The position numbers were made by a program, and so were the translations under genes. Shown in pieces: positions 1-8,795 of a stretch of 27,125 nt of DNA (its first letter is position 1; the number at the start of each line of letters is the position of its first letter). Under the pieces are notes generated by a model. It saw only the letters and a program-made list of their open reading frames with translations, was not told the origin of the DNA and ran no database searches. The stretch lies in assembly GCA_023415935.1 (NCBI GenBank), contig JAEZIX010000016.1, forward strand, positions 1 through 27,125, given 5' to 3'. This DNA comes from Cyanobacteria bacterium OH_CDB_20. Its GTDB lineage: Bacteria > Cyanobacteriota > Vampirovibrionia > Gastranaerophilales > Gastranaerophilaceae.

Positions 1-134
1 GTTTACGAGTGAGAGTGGAATATGTATGAAAATATAATACAAAATTATATAAGACTTCGTATATTAACCACTTGTATATTAATTTATATTTGCTAGGATT
101 AATAAAGTAGTACACAAGGGGATAGAGTCTTTTT

Positions 135-2318
135 ATGATTTTATTTTTAATTTCTGTTTTGCTTGTATTTGTATCCTCGTATCTCCTGTCATCAGTGCTT
201 TTTAAAAAGAGCAGTGATTTTGAAAAGCATAATGAACTGGGTTTTTTATATTTAGTTTTGATTTCATTTGCTCAAGTTGTTCTCACTTTTGAAATTCTTT
301 CGCTTTTTAAAGCTATTTCAATTTTGGGTGTTTTTGCTCTGAACTTTTTATTTCTTATTATTTCTTTTATTTTTTGGAAAAGAAGCGGGAAGTTTCTTTA
401 TAAACCACAGGTCTTACCGGTTTTTAAAGAGATAAAAGAAGTATTATTAAAAGATAAGTTGTTGCTTGTAATGTCTATAGGGCTAATCTTTTTTATTTTT
501 ACAGCACTTTATTTGAGCGTTATGTCTCCGGTTAATTTATATGATTCTCTTGCTTATAGAGTCCCAAGGGCAATATTCTGGGTTGTTAACGGTTCATTAA
601 GTCACTTTGATATACCTGACGCAAGAATGCTTGTTATGCCTATAAATTCAGAGATTTTATATGCTTGGATTCTGCTTTTTATGAAGTCTGATTGGTACTT
701 AGGCTTATTTTCTTTTCTTTCTTACATTGTATCTGCTGTTGCTCTTTATAATTTTACAAAAGAGTTTGAATTTCCTCTTGAAAAAAGGATTTGGGCGATT
801 GTTATTTTTTCATCCCTTGCTTCTATTGTGATTGAGGCTTCAAGCACCGAGATTGATTTATTGTTGGGTGCACTTATTTTTGTTTCTATGTATTTATTTT
901 TGCTTGCGGCAAAGAAAAATTGTCCTGTTATCCTTTATTTTTCAGCTCTTTCATACGCTCTTGCAATCGGGACAAAAACCCCTGCGATTATGGTGATACC
1001 TTCATTTATATTATATGGGGCTGCAATTTTATATATTTATAATCGAGAAAATATAAAATCAATAACAGGCAAATTTATATTGTTTTTAGTTATCAACTTT
1101 GTTTTATTTGCTTCTTACAACTATATTTTGAACCTTATTCACTTCGGGAATCCTATGGGGCCTGCCTCTGTACTTGCATATCATTCATTTTATGGTGGTT
1201 TTAAGGGATTTATCGGCAATATAATCAGGCATCTATTTTTACTAATTGATTTTTCGGGTTTCGAATATGCTAAATTAATCGGTAAACACATTGTTGATTT
1301 TGAGTATGGACTCCTTGATAAACTCCATATTGCAAAAGACTACGGAGTTATTTTAAGTTCTGATAATACAGTAAACCAAGAACTTTACGACTCTTGCGTG
1401 GGTCTTGGAGTGCTTGGTATTTTGCTTTTTGTTCCTTCTCTTGTTCTTGCTTTTATCAGGTATTTTAAAGAACCTAAAAATACAGTTAACATAATATTTG
1501 CAATCCTAGCAGGCATGTTTTTTCTTAATATTATAGTTTTATCTTTGACGGTTGGTTTTATGGTTTATAGCGTTAGATTTATAACGGTATTTGCCATTTT
1601 AGCTTCGCCTTTGCTTGCTTTTACTTATATCAAAAGCAGCAAAAACATTTTCAAGTGGGTTGTTGCATTTTATGTTTTGTCTTATTTTCTTGTTATATCA
1701 ACTAATATAGGGGTTAGGCCGTTTTTCTTTCTTGTAAGAGGTATAAAATCACCATCTGAGATGTCTTTTATAAGAGGAGTTTTGCAAGATTCTAAAATAG
1801 ACACTTATCCTAACTTGACCCAGGATGCAGTTGCTAGAAATATAATATTATCTGACCCTCAAATAAAGAATGTAGCAGTCATTGTGCACACAACTTTTAA
1901 GAATTATCTTATTAAAGCGATGGAATTTCAGGGCGTAAAAGTCGATTATATCTTGCTTGAAGACTATGATAAATGTGATATTTCAAAGTATGACGCTATT
2001 ATCACAAATAAAACTTTCCAAGACAGTGATTATATGAAATATTTTCCGCAAAGATTAAAAGAATATGATTTTAAAAACAACACTTTTTACTTAAAAAAGT
2101 GGAGAAAATCATTTTGTTCTTACACAGATAGAGATGGTAAAATCATAACCGACAAGGATTATAGACAAAGTACTTTTGTTGTTTGCAGCATTCCTGTTAG
2201 AGATTTTTATATACACGGGTTTAAAAAGATTGCTGAGATTGGACTAGCAGGAGACGATACCCCTACAAGAAGAAAAACAGTAGTTATATACAAAAATAAA
2301 AGGTTGATGCCAAAATGA
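135..2318 (+). CDS. GT-C type multi-pass membrane glycosyltransferase, copy 1
   Basis: A 727-residue polytopic membrane protein with about a dozen hydrophobic segments, followed by a soluble tail from about residue 545. After an early periplasmic loop start it has NLYDSLAYRVPRAIFWV (residues 134-150) and then MPINSEILYAW. This matches the first-loop Asp motif of GT-C / PMT_2-like (GT39-like) enzymes, which move a sugar from a polyprenyl-phosphate donor to an envelope acceptor; D137 is the candidate catalytic residue. The family's usual YH after this Asp is YR here (Y141, R142). The tail holds a patch, EDYDKCDISKYDAIITNK, shared with the next gene. The stop overlaps the next start (ATGA), so the two genes are probably translationally coupled. 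The ribosome site is weak (AGGGG about 13 nt upstream). The sugar and acceptor cannot be told from sequence. The fold class is fairly sure; the exact activity is not. Confidence 0.72.
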   Translation: MILFLISVLLVFVSSYLLSSVLFKKSSDFEKHNELGFLYLVLISFAQVVLTFEILSLFKAISILGVFALNFLFLIISFIFWKRSGKFLYKPQVLPVFKEIKEVLLKDKLLLVMSIGLIFFIFTALYLSVMSPVNLYDSLAYRVPRAIFWVVNGSLSHFDIPDARMLVMPINSEILYAWILLFMKSDWYLGLFSFLSYIVSAVALYNFTKEFEFPLEKRIWAIVIFSSLASIVIEASSTEIDLLLGALIFVSMYLFLLAAKKNCPVILYFSALSYALAIGTKTPAIMVIPSFILYGAAILYIYNRENIKSITGKFILFLVINFVLFASYNYILNLIHFGNPMGPASVLAYHSFYGGFKGFIGNIIRHLFLLIDFSGFEYAKLIGKHIVDFEYGLLDKLHIAKDYGVILSSDNTVNQELYDSCVGLGVLGILLFVPSLVLAFIRYFKEPKNTVNIIFAILAGMFFLNIIVLSLTVGFMVYSVRFITVFAILASPLLAFTYIKSSKNIFKWVVAFYVLSYFLVISTNIGVRPFFFLVRGIKSPSEMSFIRGVLQDSKIDTYPNLTQDAVARNIILSDPQIKNVAVIVHTTFKNYLIKAMEFQGVKVDYILLEDYDKCDISKYDAIITNKTFQDSDYMKYFPQRLKEYDFKNNTFYLKKWRKSFCSYTDRDGKIITDKDYRQSTFVVCSIPVRDFYIHGFKKIAEIGLAGDDTPTRRKTVVIYKNKRLMPK

Positions 2319-4492
2319 TGCTTATTTGTTTTATATTTTCATTTTTAATGTTATTTGTTTCGTCATATTTTTTGACGTCTGTTTGTTGCGTAAAACCAAA
2401 CCAAAAGGATTCTTTTTCTGGCGTTTTATATTTTGTTTTGATTGTTTTTGCTCAGATTGTTTTAACTTTTGAGATACTTTCTATATTTAACTCCATAATG
2501 CCATTAGGTGTTTTGGTTGTTAATTTTATGGTTTTAGTTGCTTCATATTTTGTATGGCAAAAGTTTAAAAAACCTTTGTTTGTGCCAGATTTTATTGATA
2601 CAAAAGATGATATTTTAAATGTAATCAAAACTGATAGATGGCTTATGATAGCTACAATAGGGCTTTTATGCTTTGTTGCAATAAGTTTGTTTATGGTCGT
2701 TATAATGCCTGTAAACTCTTATGATGCACTTGCTTATCACCTTGCAAGAGTCCCCTTTTGGGTAGCTAATCACAATCTTAATCATTTTGTATATTCTGAT
2801 GTAAGAGCAAATGTTATGCCAATTAACTCTGAGCTTTTATACACATACATATTTGTGTTTTTTAAATCTGACATAATGCTTACTATATTTTCTTTTATAT
2901 CTTATATTGTTTCTATTTTTGTAATTTTTGCGTTTTTAAAAGAGCTTGAAATACCAACTAATAAAATATTATGGGCAGTTATTATATTTTCTTCTTTTGC
3001 TTCAATTGTCCTTGAAACATCAGGAACAGAAACCGATATAATGATCGGCGCATTATCTTTGGTTATGATGTATTTGTTCTTAAAAGGTGTTAAAGACGAT
3101 AACAAAACGGAAATATATTTTGCTTCACTTGCGTACGTGCTTGCTGTTGGTACCAAGACGCCTGCAATTATGGCTTTTCCTTCAATCTTAGTTTATTTAG
3201 GAGTAATGTCTTACCTTTATAAAGGCAAAAGATGGACCGAGCCTCTTACGTATTTTCTAAAATATTTTATATTTAACTTTATTTTCTTTGCTTCATTCTA
3301 TTATGTTTTAAATTTTATAGATTTTAATCATCCTTTAGGAACAGAAAACGTTTTGCAAGAGCACAAACTTCAAGGCGGTTTTCTTGCTGCTTTTGCTAAT
3401 TTTATAAGATACGTATTTGCATTATTTGATTTTACAGGGTTCAGTTATTCAGAATACCTTACAGGAACAATTGTTGGTATTCAGCACGGAATCTTTGACT
3501 TTTTTGGATTGCCGTATGATTTGGGTGTTTTGTTTAAACCAGAGTATGAAGTTAATAACTCGATAATGGAAGTTTACTCAGGGCTTGGCATCCTGGGATT
3601 TCTGGTTTTTGTACCTTCTTTATTCCTCTCAATTTTCAATGTATTTAAAGAAAAATTTTCGATAAATTCAAAGGTGTTCTTGACTTTAACTGTAATGTTT
3701 TTAGTCAATATTATCATACTCTCTTTTTCACTTGGCTATATGCCTTTTAGCATAAGGTTTGTATCTTATTTTGCAATGATGTCGTCACCCTTACTCTGCC
3801 TTACATACATAAAATCTAACAAAAATATTTTCAAATGGATTGTTATGTTTTACGTACTTTCTTATTTCCTTGTTATCTCTACTCACATTGAGGCAAGACC
3901 CCTATTTTTAAGGATGAAAACGCTTAAAGAAAGCAAGAATTTGAGTACTTTCAGGGACAAGTTGCAATGTTCTGAAACATTTTACATAAGTGAACCAATG
4001 CTCGAATGTCAGGTAAGAGAATATATTAAGACAAGGCCAAAAACTTATAAAACAGCCGTATTTTCTAAAATGATATTTAGAGGCTATATTCTAAAATGCC
4101 TTGAATTCAAAGGTTATAAGATTGATTTTCTTGTTTTTGAAGACTATGATAAAGTCGATCTTTCAAAATATGATTTGATTGTTGTAAACAAGTCATATCA
4201 GCTTTTTGACTATATCAGAAAATACAAAGAGCGTGTTAAAAACATCATAAAAACTCCTGCAGGGATTCAGCTAACACAAAAACATTCTGCTGAGTGCTTT
4301 TATCTTGATAATAAATCAGACTTCCTATACAACGGTTCAACAAATCTTCCTGCAAAGGGTGTTTGCTATGTTCCATACAAAGACTTTAATAAAAATGGAT
4401 TTGAACTTGTGAAAGAATTTAATATAGACTACGGTCCTTTTGCAAAGAGTCCCGATAATCCAATACAAATCTTTGAAAAAAAACCTTTATAG
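2315..4492 (+). CDS. GT-C type multi-pass membrane glycosyltransferase, copy 2 (tandem paralogue)
   Basis: A 725-residue paralogue of the preceding gene that aligns with it over nearly its whole length. Shared stretches include the N-terminal hydrophobic segments with FAQIVLTFEILS, the first-loop motif NSYDALAYHLARVPFWV (residues 134-150) and MPINSELLYTY, GTKTPAIM, and the C-terminal EDYDKVDLSKYD. Here the family-typical Tyr-His after the Asp is kept (D137, Y141, H142), so this copy looks closer to the ancestral enzyme. It is presumed to be an inner-membrane glycosyltransferase using lipid-linked sugar, with a soluble C-terminal domain of about 180 residues. The start lies inside the previous stop codon (ATGATG at 2315-2320, either ATG possible), which indicates coupled translation. 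The smpB promoter begins inside its last codons. The substrate is unknown. Confidence 0.74.
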   Translation: MMLICFIFSFLMLFVSSYFLTSVCCVKPNQKDSFSGVLYFVLIVFAQIVLTFEILSIFNSIMPLGVLVVNFMVLVASYFVWQKFKKPLFVPDFIDTKDDILNVIKTDRWLMIATIGLLCFVAISLFMVVIMPVNSYDALAYHLARVPFWVANHNLNHFVYSDVRANVMPINSELLYTYIFVFFKSDIMLTIFSFISYIVSIFVIFAFLKELEIPTNKILWAVIIFSSFASIVLETSGTETDIMIGALSLVMMYLFLKGVKDDNKTEIYFASLAYVLAVGTKTPAIMAFPSILVYLGVMSYLYKGKRWTEPLTYFLKYFIFNFIFFASFYYVLNFIDFNHPLGTENVLQEHKLQGGFLAAFANFIRYVFALFDFTGFSYSEYLTGTIVGIQHGIFDFFGLPYDLGVLFKPEYEVNNSIMEVYSGLGILGFLVFVPSLFLSIFNVFKEKFSINSKVFLTLTVMFLVNIIILSFSLGYMPFSIRFVSYFAMMSSPLLCLTYIKSNKNIFKWIVMFYVLSYFLVISTHIEARPLFLRMKTLKESKNLSTFRDKLQCSETFYISEPMLECQVREYIKTRPKTYKTAVFSKMIFRGYILKCLEFKGYKIDFLVFEDYDKVDLSKYDLIVVNKSYQLFDYIRKYKERVKNIIKTPAGIQLTQKHSAECFYLDNKSDFLYNGSTNLPAKGVCYVPYKDFNKNGFELVKEFNIDYGPFAKSPDNPIQIFEKKPL

Positions 4493-4507
4493 CGTATAAT
4501 TAAGCCT
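4473..4507 (+). promoter_or_regulatory. Promoter of smpB, apparently leaderless
   Basis: TTGAAA at 4473-4478, a 16-nt spacer, and a consensus TATAAT at 4495-4500. The start codon follows only 7 nt after the -10 hexamer, where a transcript would normally begin. No Shine-Dalgarno sequence lies between. The -35 is inside the 3' end of the upstream gene. Confidence 0.65.
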
Positions 4508-4957
4508 ATGAACAAGAAAGTAATAGCGCAAAACAGAAAAGCTTTTCACGAGTATCATATTTTTGACAAATTTGATGCTGGTATTGTGCTGACCGGAACT
4601 GAGATTAAATCTATAAGAAAAAGCGCTGTTAATTTAAAAGACAGCTTTGCAAAGATTGAAGATGGTGAAGTATATCTTTATGCCTGTCATATAAGCCCTT
4701 ACGAACAAGGAAATCGCTACAATGTAAAACCTGACAGGGTTAGAAAACTTTTGCTTAATAAAAAAGAAATCTTAAAAATGCTCGGCAAAATAAAAAAAGA
4801 AGGTTATGCAATTATCCCAATTCAGCTTTATATAAAAGATGGTTGGGCAAAGGTTGAAATAGCTCTTGCAAAAGGTAAAAAACTCTATGATAAAAGAGAT
4901 GACATTGCTAAAAAATCTCAAAACAGAGATATTCAAAGAGCAATGAAAATCCGTTAA
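4508..4957 (+). CDS. smpB: SsrA-binding protein SmpB
   Basis: At 149 residues this is the normal SmpB length. It binds tmRNA and delivers it to stalled ribosomes for trans-translation. Hallmarks are the N-terminal NRKAFHEYHIFDKFDAGIVL, GTEIKSIR, the YEQGNRYN segment, an LLLNKKEI stretch, and the C-terminal tail YDKRDDIAKKSQNRDIQRAMK, which folds into the decoding centre. It has its own promoter immediately upstream and no Shine-Dalgarno site, so it is probably translated from a leaderless message. It faces dnaX tail-to-tail with 7 nt between the stop codons. The tmRNA gene (ssrA) is not in this window. Confidence 0.97.
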   Translation: MNKKVIAQNRKAFHEYHIFDKFDAGIVLTGTEIKSIRKSAVNLKDSFAKIEDGEVYLYACHISPYEQGNRYNVKPDRVRKLLLNKKEILKMLGKIKKEGYAIIPIQLYIKDGWAKVEIALAKGKKLYDKRDDIAKKSQNRDIQRAMKIR

Positions 4958-4964
4958 GCTGGCT

Positions 4965-6758
4965 CTATTCTATGGTTTTGCCGTCAAATAATTGTAAAAC
5001 CATTCTTTCTTGGTCAGATTTGTTAATGTGAGAATAATCAACGCTTGTGGTTTTCTTTGCAAGCTGTTCAAGGTATTCATCCTCTTCTTCTTTAGGCGTG
5101 TCTTTTGTGGTTGTTTCAACTGGGTTTGTAACAGCTGACGATGGTTTTGATTTTGATGCAGTTGCTACATTTCCTTGAAGATGAATTTCGATATTTATAT
5201 CATTGACGTTGTAATAAGTCATCGCAGCTTGTTTTAAAGGCTTTTGTTTTATATCGTCTTTTGCCTGTTTTACAAAAATATCTTTTGCAAAAGTGATTAC
5301 AATCTTATCTTTTGAAAGTTCGACCGGTTTTGCAAGACTTTGGAAGAATATTTTAGACGGCATACTTTCTATGTATTGAACAAGCGCTTTCCATTCTGAG
5401 TTTATATCATTAGCGGAGTGGTTTTGAACTGTTTCAGTTTCTATTTCAGGCTCTTTAACATTTACTTCTTCTGCTTTTTGAGGAAGCGTTTTTTCTTGCT
5501 GTTTTATTTCAACAGGTTTTTGTGCAGATATTTCAGTGTTTACAGGCTTTACCGCTTGCTTAACTTGCACAACAGAAGGTTTTATATTGCCTGAAGCAAG
5601 TTTTTCTTCAAGCATATCAACCCTTTTAGTAAGTTCTGAAATCTTATAGTAAGAAACATTGCTGACAATGTCGATAAGGCAAAGTTCAAGCCACAAGTAC
5701 TTGTCCGTTGTTTCTTTTATTTGAGTTGCGTAGTAAGATAATTTATCAATGAGCGCAATTACTTGCTCTTGCTCAAATTTTTCTGTCTGAGTCTTTATTT
5801 TATCAAAGTTAGCTTCGTTTATACGAGTTAGAGAAAGGACTAAACCTTTATCACTGCAGCTTTTAAGTATTAATAAATCCCTGAAATACTGAATAAGATT
5901 GGTCACAACCTGTATTGGCTCATTACCTTTGTTGTAAATTTTGTCAATCAATGCTATTGCTGTATTTGCATCTGATTTTGATATTGTTTCTCCAATATCA
6001 AATAGCATTTCGTATGATATTTTTCCCAAAAGCTCATCTATATCTTGTGTTGAGATTTCTTTGTTTTGGCCCAGTACGCTTATTTGGTCTAGGAGGGCTA
6101 AAGCATCACGCATTCCGCCTGCTGAGTTTTTTGCAATTGAATATAGAGCTTCGTTTGAAATATTTATACTTTCTTCTTTTGCAATAAATTCAAGCCTTTT
6201 TACAATATCATCTGTTGTAATTCTTCTGAAATCAAATCTTTGGCATCTTGAAATAATTGTTTCCAGAACTTTGTGAGGTTCAGTTGTAGCGAGAATGAAG
6301 ATAACATTCTCAGGTGGTTCTTCAAGAGTTTTTAAAAGTGCGTTAAATGCGTGATTTGAGAGCATATGAACCTCGTCTATCACGTATATCTTGTATCTTC
6401 CATTAACTGGAACGTATTGGATTTTCTCTAAAATAGCCTGAGTATCTTCAACAGAGCGGTTACTCGCAGCATCTATTTCAATAACATCAACAGGAACCCC
6501 GTTTATTATGTCTAAACAACTCGGACATTTGCCGCAAGGTGTTAGAGTCGGGCCTTCTTTACAGTTTAATGATTTAGCTAAAATCCTTGCAGAAGATGTT
6601 TTTCCTGTCCCTCTAGGGCCGCAAAGTAAATATGCGTGCGCAATTTTATCAAGATTTATTGCATTACTAAGAGCTTTTACAATATTTTCCTGACCGATAA
6701 GATCGTGAAACGTTTGCGGGCGATATTTTCTGTATAATGGTATATATGTTGATGCCAA
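4965..6758 (-). CDS. dnaX: DNA polymerase III subunit gamma/tau
   Basis: A 597-residue clamp-loader ATPase of the DNA polymerase III holoenzyme. In order: the DnaX N-terminus YRPQTFHDLIGQ; Walker A GPRGTGKT (47-54); four zinc-binding cysteines C66, C75, C78 and C81; Walker B box DEVH (128-131); sensor 1 TTEPHK (158-163); and the SRC arginine-finger motif (170-172). A low-complexity Gln/Lys/Glu/Pro/Thr linker follows from about residue 385. The C-terminal globular part from about 450 resembles the tau tail that contacts helicase and polymerase. The start is a TTG preceded by GGAG at 7 nt; the only nearby ATG upstream is out of frame and hits a stop at once. I see no canonical slippery heptamer for a shortened gamma form. 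It is transcribed divergently from the S66 peptidase. Confidence 0.96.
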   Translation of the reverse strand: MASTYIPLYRKYRPQTFHDLIGQENIVKALSNAINLDKIAHAYLLCGPRGTGKTSSARILAKSLNCKEGPTLTPCGKCPSCLDIINGVPVDVIEIDAASNRSVEDTQAILEKIQYVPVNGRYKIYVIDEVHMLSNHAFNALLKTLEEPPENVIFILATTEPHKVLETIISRCQRFDFRRITTDDIVKRLEFIAKEESINISNEALYSIAKNSAGGMRDALALLDQISVLGQNKEISTQDIDELLGKISYEMLFDIGETISKSDANTAIALIDKIYNKGNEPIQVVTNLIQYFRDLLILKSCSDKGLVLSLTRINEANFDKIKTQTEKFEQEQVIALIDKLSYYATQIKETTDKYLWLELCLIDIVSNVSYYKISELTKRVDMLEEKLASGNIKPSVVQVKQAVKPVNTEISAQKPVEIKQQEKTLPQKAEEVNVKEPEIETETVQNHSANDINSEWKALVQYIESMPSKIFFQSLAKPVELSKDKIVITFAKDIFVKQAKDDIKQKPLKQAAMTYYNVNDINIEIHLQGNVATASKSKPSSAVTNPVETTTKDTPKEEEDEYLEQLAKKTTSVDYSHINKSDQERMVLQLFDGKTIE

Positions 6759-6783
6759 GGATTTACTCCATTCAAATCTGATA

Positions 6784-6795
6784 CTATAATTATAG
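6784..6795. promoter_or_regulatory. Palindromic double -10 element between dnaX and the S66 peptidase gene
   Basis: CTATAATTATAG is a perfect 12-bp palindrome that supplies a consensus TATAAT to both strands (6785-6790 on plus, 6794-6789 on minus). On plus, a TTTACT -35 sits at 6762-6767 with a 17-nt spacer. On minus no convincing -35 is seen. Both flanking genes begin 26-28 nt from the palindrome and have Shine-Dalgarno sites (AAGGG on plus, GGAG on minus). Confidence 0.6.
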
Positions 6796-6822
6796 ACGAA
6801 GCATGGTAAAAAGGGTTAGTTT

Positions 6823-7743
6823 ATGAATTTAATTAAACCAAAAAAGTTACAAAAGGGGGATAAAATAGGCCTTTTATCTGTTTCGGGCAAGATTGAAGAT
6901 TTAGAAAGACTTGAGAGGGCAAAGTTATTCTTTGAAGAAGAAGGATATGAAGTTCAATTATCTGATACTTGCTTTAAGTCCTTTAGATATATGGCAGGAG
7001 ATGATTCTGAACGTGCAAATGCATTGAACACAATGTTCTTAGATACTTCAATAAAAGCGATAGTTGCAGCAAGAGGCGGTTATGGAGCAATAAGAATTTT
7101 GGATAAAATTGATTACGATGCAATAAAAATGAATCCCAAAATCTTTGTTGGTTATTCGGATATATCGGCACTTTTGCTTATGATGTATAAAAAAACAGGA
7201 CTTATAACTTTTCATGGCGCAATGGGAGTGAGCGATTTTGGCAAGCAGGAGGTGTCTGATTTCACCAAACAATCATTTTTTAATATGCTGTCAGATGATT
7301 TTTTAGATGAAGATTTTATGGCATTGCCTGATTATAAAACATATAAAAACGGTGTTTGTGATGGTATTTTGTGGGGCGGAAACCTTGCTACAGTAAATTC
7401 TCTATTAGGGCAGGATTTTATTCCCGATGAGAAGTTTATATTTTTTATTGAAGATTTGAATGAACCTGTTTACAAAATCGATAAGATGATTACCCAGCTT
7501 TTGAATGTGCCTAATCTTAGGAAAAACGTTTCAGGAATTGCGTTTGGGGAGTTTATTGATGTTGATAATAAAGAATATCTCGATGAATTATTTCAAGAGG
7601 TTTCTAATGAGTTAAATGTACCTTCTTGTGGCGGTTTTAGAATATCTCATTCAAAAGACAAAATAACCTTTCCTGTCGGGGCTAAAGCTATGCTTAGTGC
7701 GGGAAAAGGTGTTTTGAAACTTTTAGAAAATCCTTTTGCTTAA
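6823..7743 (+). CDS. Peptidase S66 / LD-carboxypeptidase (LdcA/MccF family)
   Basis: A 306-residue serine peptidase of family S66. Members such as LdcA remove the terminal D-Ala from the murein tetrapeptide at an L,D bond during peptidoglycan recycling; MccF relatives cleave microcin-type conjugates. Features: the N-terminal KLQKGDKIGLLSVSG; ARGGYGAIRILD; the nucleophile in GYSDIS (S112); FHGAM (131 region); the acid E210 in FIEDLNEP; and H276 in RISHSKDK followed by PVGAKAML. These give the expected Ser-Glu-His triad at the family's usual spacing. There is no signal peptide, so a cytoplasmic enzyme is likely. Shine-Dalgarno AAGGG lies 7-8 nt before the start. Murein recycling is the likeliest role; immunity to a peptide antibiotic cannot be excluded. 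Confidence 0.9.
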   Translation: MNLIKPKKLQKGDKIGLLSVSGKIEDLERLERAKLFFEEEGYEVQLSDTCFKSFRYMAGDDSERANALNTMFLDTSIKAIVAARGGYGAIRILDKIDYDAIKMNPKIFVGYSDISALLLMMYKKTGLITFHGAMGVSDFGKQEVSDFTKQSFFNMLSDDFLDEDFMALPDYKTYKNGVCDGILWGGNLATVNSLLGQDFIPDEKFIFFIEDLNEPVYKIDKMITQLLNVPNLRKNVSGIAFGEFIDVDNKEYLDELFQEVSNELNVPSCGGFRISHSKDKITFPVGAKAMLSAGKGVLKLLENPFA

Positions 7744-7778
7744 TACATAAAGTTAATTATATTTTTCATAAAATAATG

Positions 7779-7790
7779 TATAATTGCTTT
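7779..7790 (+). promoter_or_regulatory. -10 element 6 nt before the oppF-like start (leaderless candidate)
   Basis: TATAAT at 7779-7784 is followed by only 6 nt before ATG 7791, with no Shine-Dalgarno site. No good -35 is visible. The element lies inside the longer reading-frame extension that would start at ATG 7776, which argues against that upstream start. Confidence 0.5.
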
Positions 7791-8753
7791 ATGAATCAAC
7801 TTGTAGAAGTGAAAAATTTAACTATGAAATTCCCTGTAAATGACGGTTTTATGGGAAAAGTAACGGGGTATGTCCACGCACTCAGCGGGGTGGATTTAGT
7901 TGTTCAAGAGAATGAAATTTTAGGGCTTGTAGGAGAATCCGGTTGCGGAAAATCTACATTAGGCAAGTGCCTTTTGCGCCTTATTGAGCCTACTTCAGGT
8001 GAAATATTATTTGAACAAAAAAATATTCTGAAAGAAAACAGAAAAGGCATGAAATCTTTCAGAAAAAATGCCCAAATGATTTTTCAAAATCCTTATGCAA
8101 GTTTAGACCCAAAGGTCAATATTTATAATACTTTAAGCGAACCATTGATTATTCATGGCATAAAAGATAAAAAAATAATTGATGAAAAAATTAGAAAAGT
8201 CGCATCATTAGCAGGAATTGAAGAAAGAGCTTTAGGCAATTTCCCTCATGAATTTTCAGGTGGGCAAAGGCAAAGAATCGCAATTGCAAGAGCCATTATG
8301 CTTAATCCGAAATTTATTGTTGCAGATGAACCAGTGAGCGCACTTGATGTTAGTATTCAGGCTCAAATTATTAACCTTCTATTGGATTTAAAAAAAGAGT
8401 TAAATCTTACAATTATATTCGTTTCACATGATTTAAGCGTTGTTAAATACGTTTCAGACAGGGTTGCTGTTATGTATTTGGGCGAAATTGTTGAGATTGG
8501 TAAAAAATCAGAAATATTCAACTCGCCAAAACACCCTTATACTCAGGCTTTACTTAGTGCTATTCCTAAAATTAATGAGCAGAATACAGAAAAAATATTG
8601 CTTCAAGGAGATTTGCCGTCGCCGCAAAATCCGCCCGAAGGCTGTAAATTCCACACCAGATGCCCTTATGCTTTTTATAGATGCAAGGTAGAATCACCTC
8701 AACCAAGGGTTATTTCTGATACCCATTTTGCAAAATGTCATCTTTTGGATTGA
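7791..8753 (+). CDS. Oligopeptide/dipeptide ABC transporter ATP-binding protein (OppF/DppF family)
   Basis: A 320-residue ABC ATPase that powers peptide import. It has Walker A GESGCGKST (48-56), Q-loop QMIFQNPYASLDP, signature FSGGQRQR, Walker B with D-loop ADEPVSALDVS, and switch His in VSHDLSVV. It carries the C-terminal oligo_HPY extension: HPYTQALLSAIP, then GCKFHTRCP and further cysteines, a pattern that in this family can bind an iron-sulphur cluster. I chose ATG 7791 over the in-frame ATG 7776 because a consensus TATAAT covers the upstream codons and homologues begin near the LVEVKNLTMKFP stretch. No OppA, B, C or D partner is nearby, so it must work with subunits encoded elsewhere. 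The OppF-versus-DppF assignment is open. Confidence 0.9.
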   Translation: MNQLVEVKNLTMKFPVNDGFMGKVTGYVHALSGVDLVVQENEILGLVGESGCGKSTLGKCLLRLIEPTSGEILFEQKNILKENRKGMKSFRKNAQMIFQNPYASLDPKVNIYNTLSEPLIIHGIKDKKIIDEKIRKVASLAGIEERALGNFPHEFSGGQRQRIAIARAIMLNPKFIVADEPVSALDVSIQAQIINLLLDLKKELNLTIIFVSHDLSVVKYVSDRVAVMYLGEIVEIGKKSEIFNSPKHPYTQALLSAIPKINEQNTEKILLQGDLPSPQNPPEGCKFHTRCPYAFYRCKVESPQPRVISDTHFAKCHLLD

Positions 8754-8782
8754 TACAATTGGTGTTTTCTTGGATTTTAATG

Positions 8783-8795
8783 TAAAATAAATCCT
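8783..8795 (+). promoter_or_regulatory. -10 element 7 nt before mlaE start (leaderless candidate)
   Basis: TAAAAT at 8783-8788, then 7 nt, then ATG 8796, with no Shine-Dalgarno site between. A partial -35 (TTGGTG at 8759-8764) is 18 nt upstream of the -10. It would drive the mlaEFD-lpxK-heptosyltransferase run. Confidence 0.45.

Noticed and set aside
22..96. 24-codon frame ahead of the first glycosyltransferase gene, with GAGTGG before its ATG
   Set aside because: It could be a leader peptide, but it is short, ordinary in AT-rich DNA and has no attenuator-like hairpin after it.
5480..5500. A-run in dnaX (minus strand) considered as a programmed frameshift site for a gamma form
   Set aside because: The six-A run is not in the X XXY YYZ register with the reading frame, and I see no downstream stimulating hairpin.
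5915..6276. Two plus-strand frames inside dnaX
   Set aside because: They are complementary-strand shadows of the conserved dnaX coding sequence, without start signals or family features.
7776..7790. Five-residue N-terminal extension (MYNCF) of the oppF-like gene
   Set aside because: The codons coincide with a consensus TATAAT promoter element, and the family start fits ATG 7791 better.
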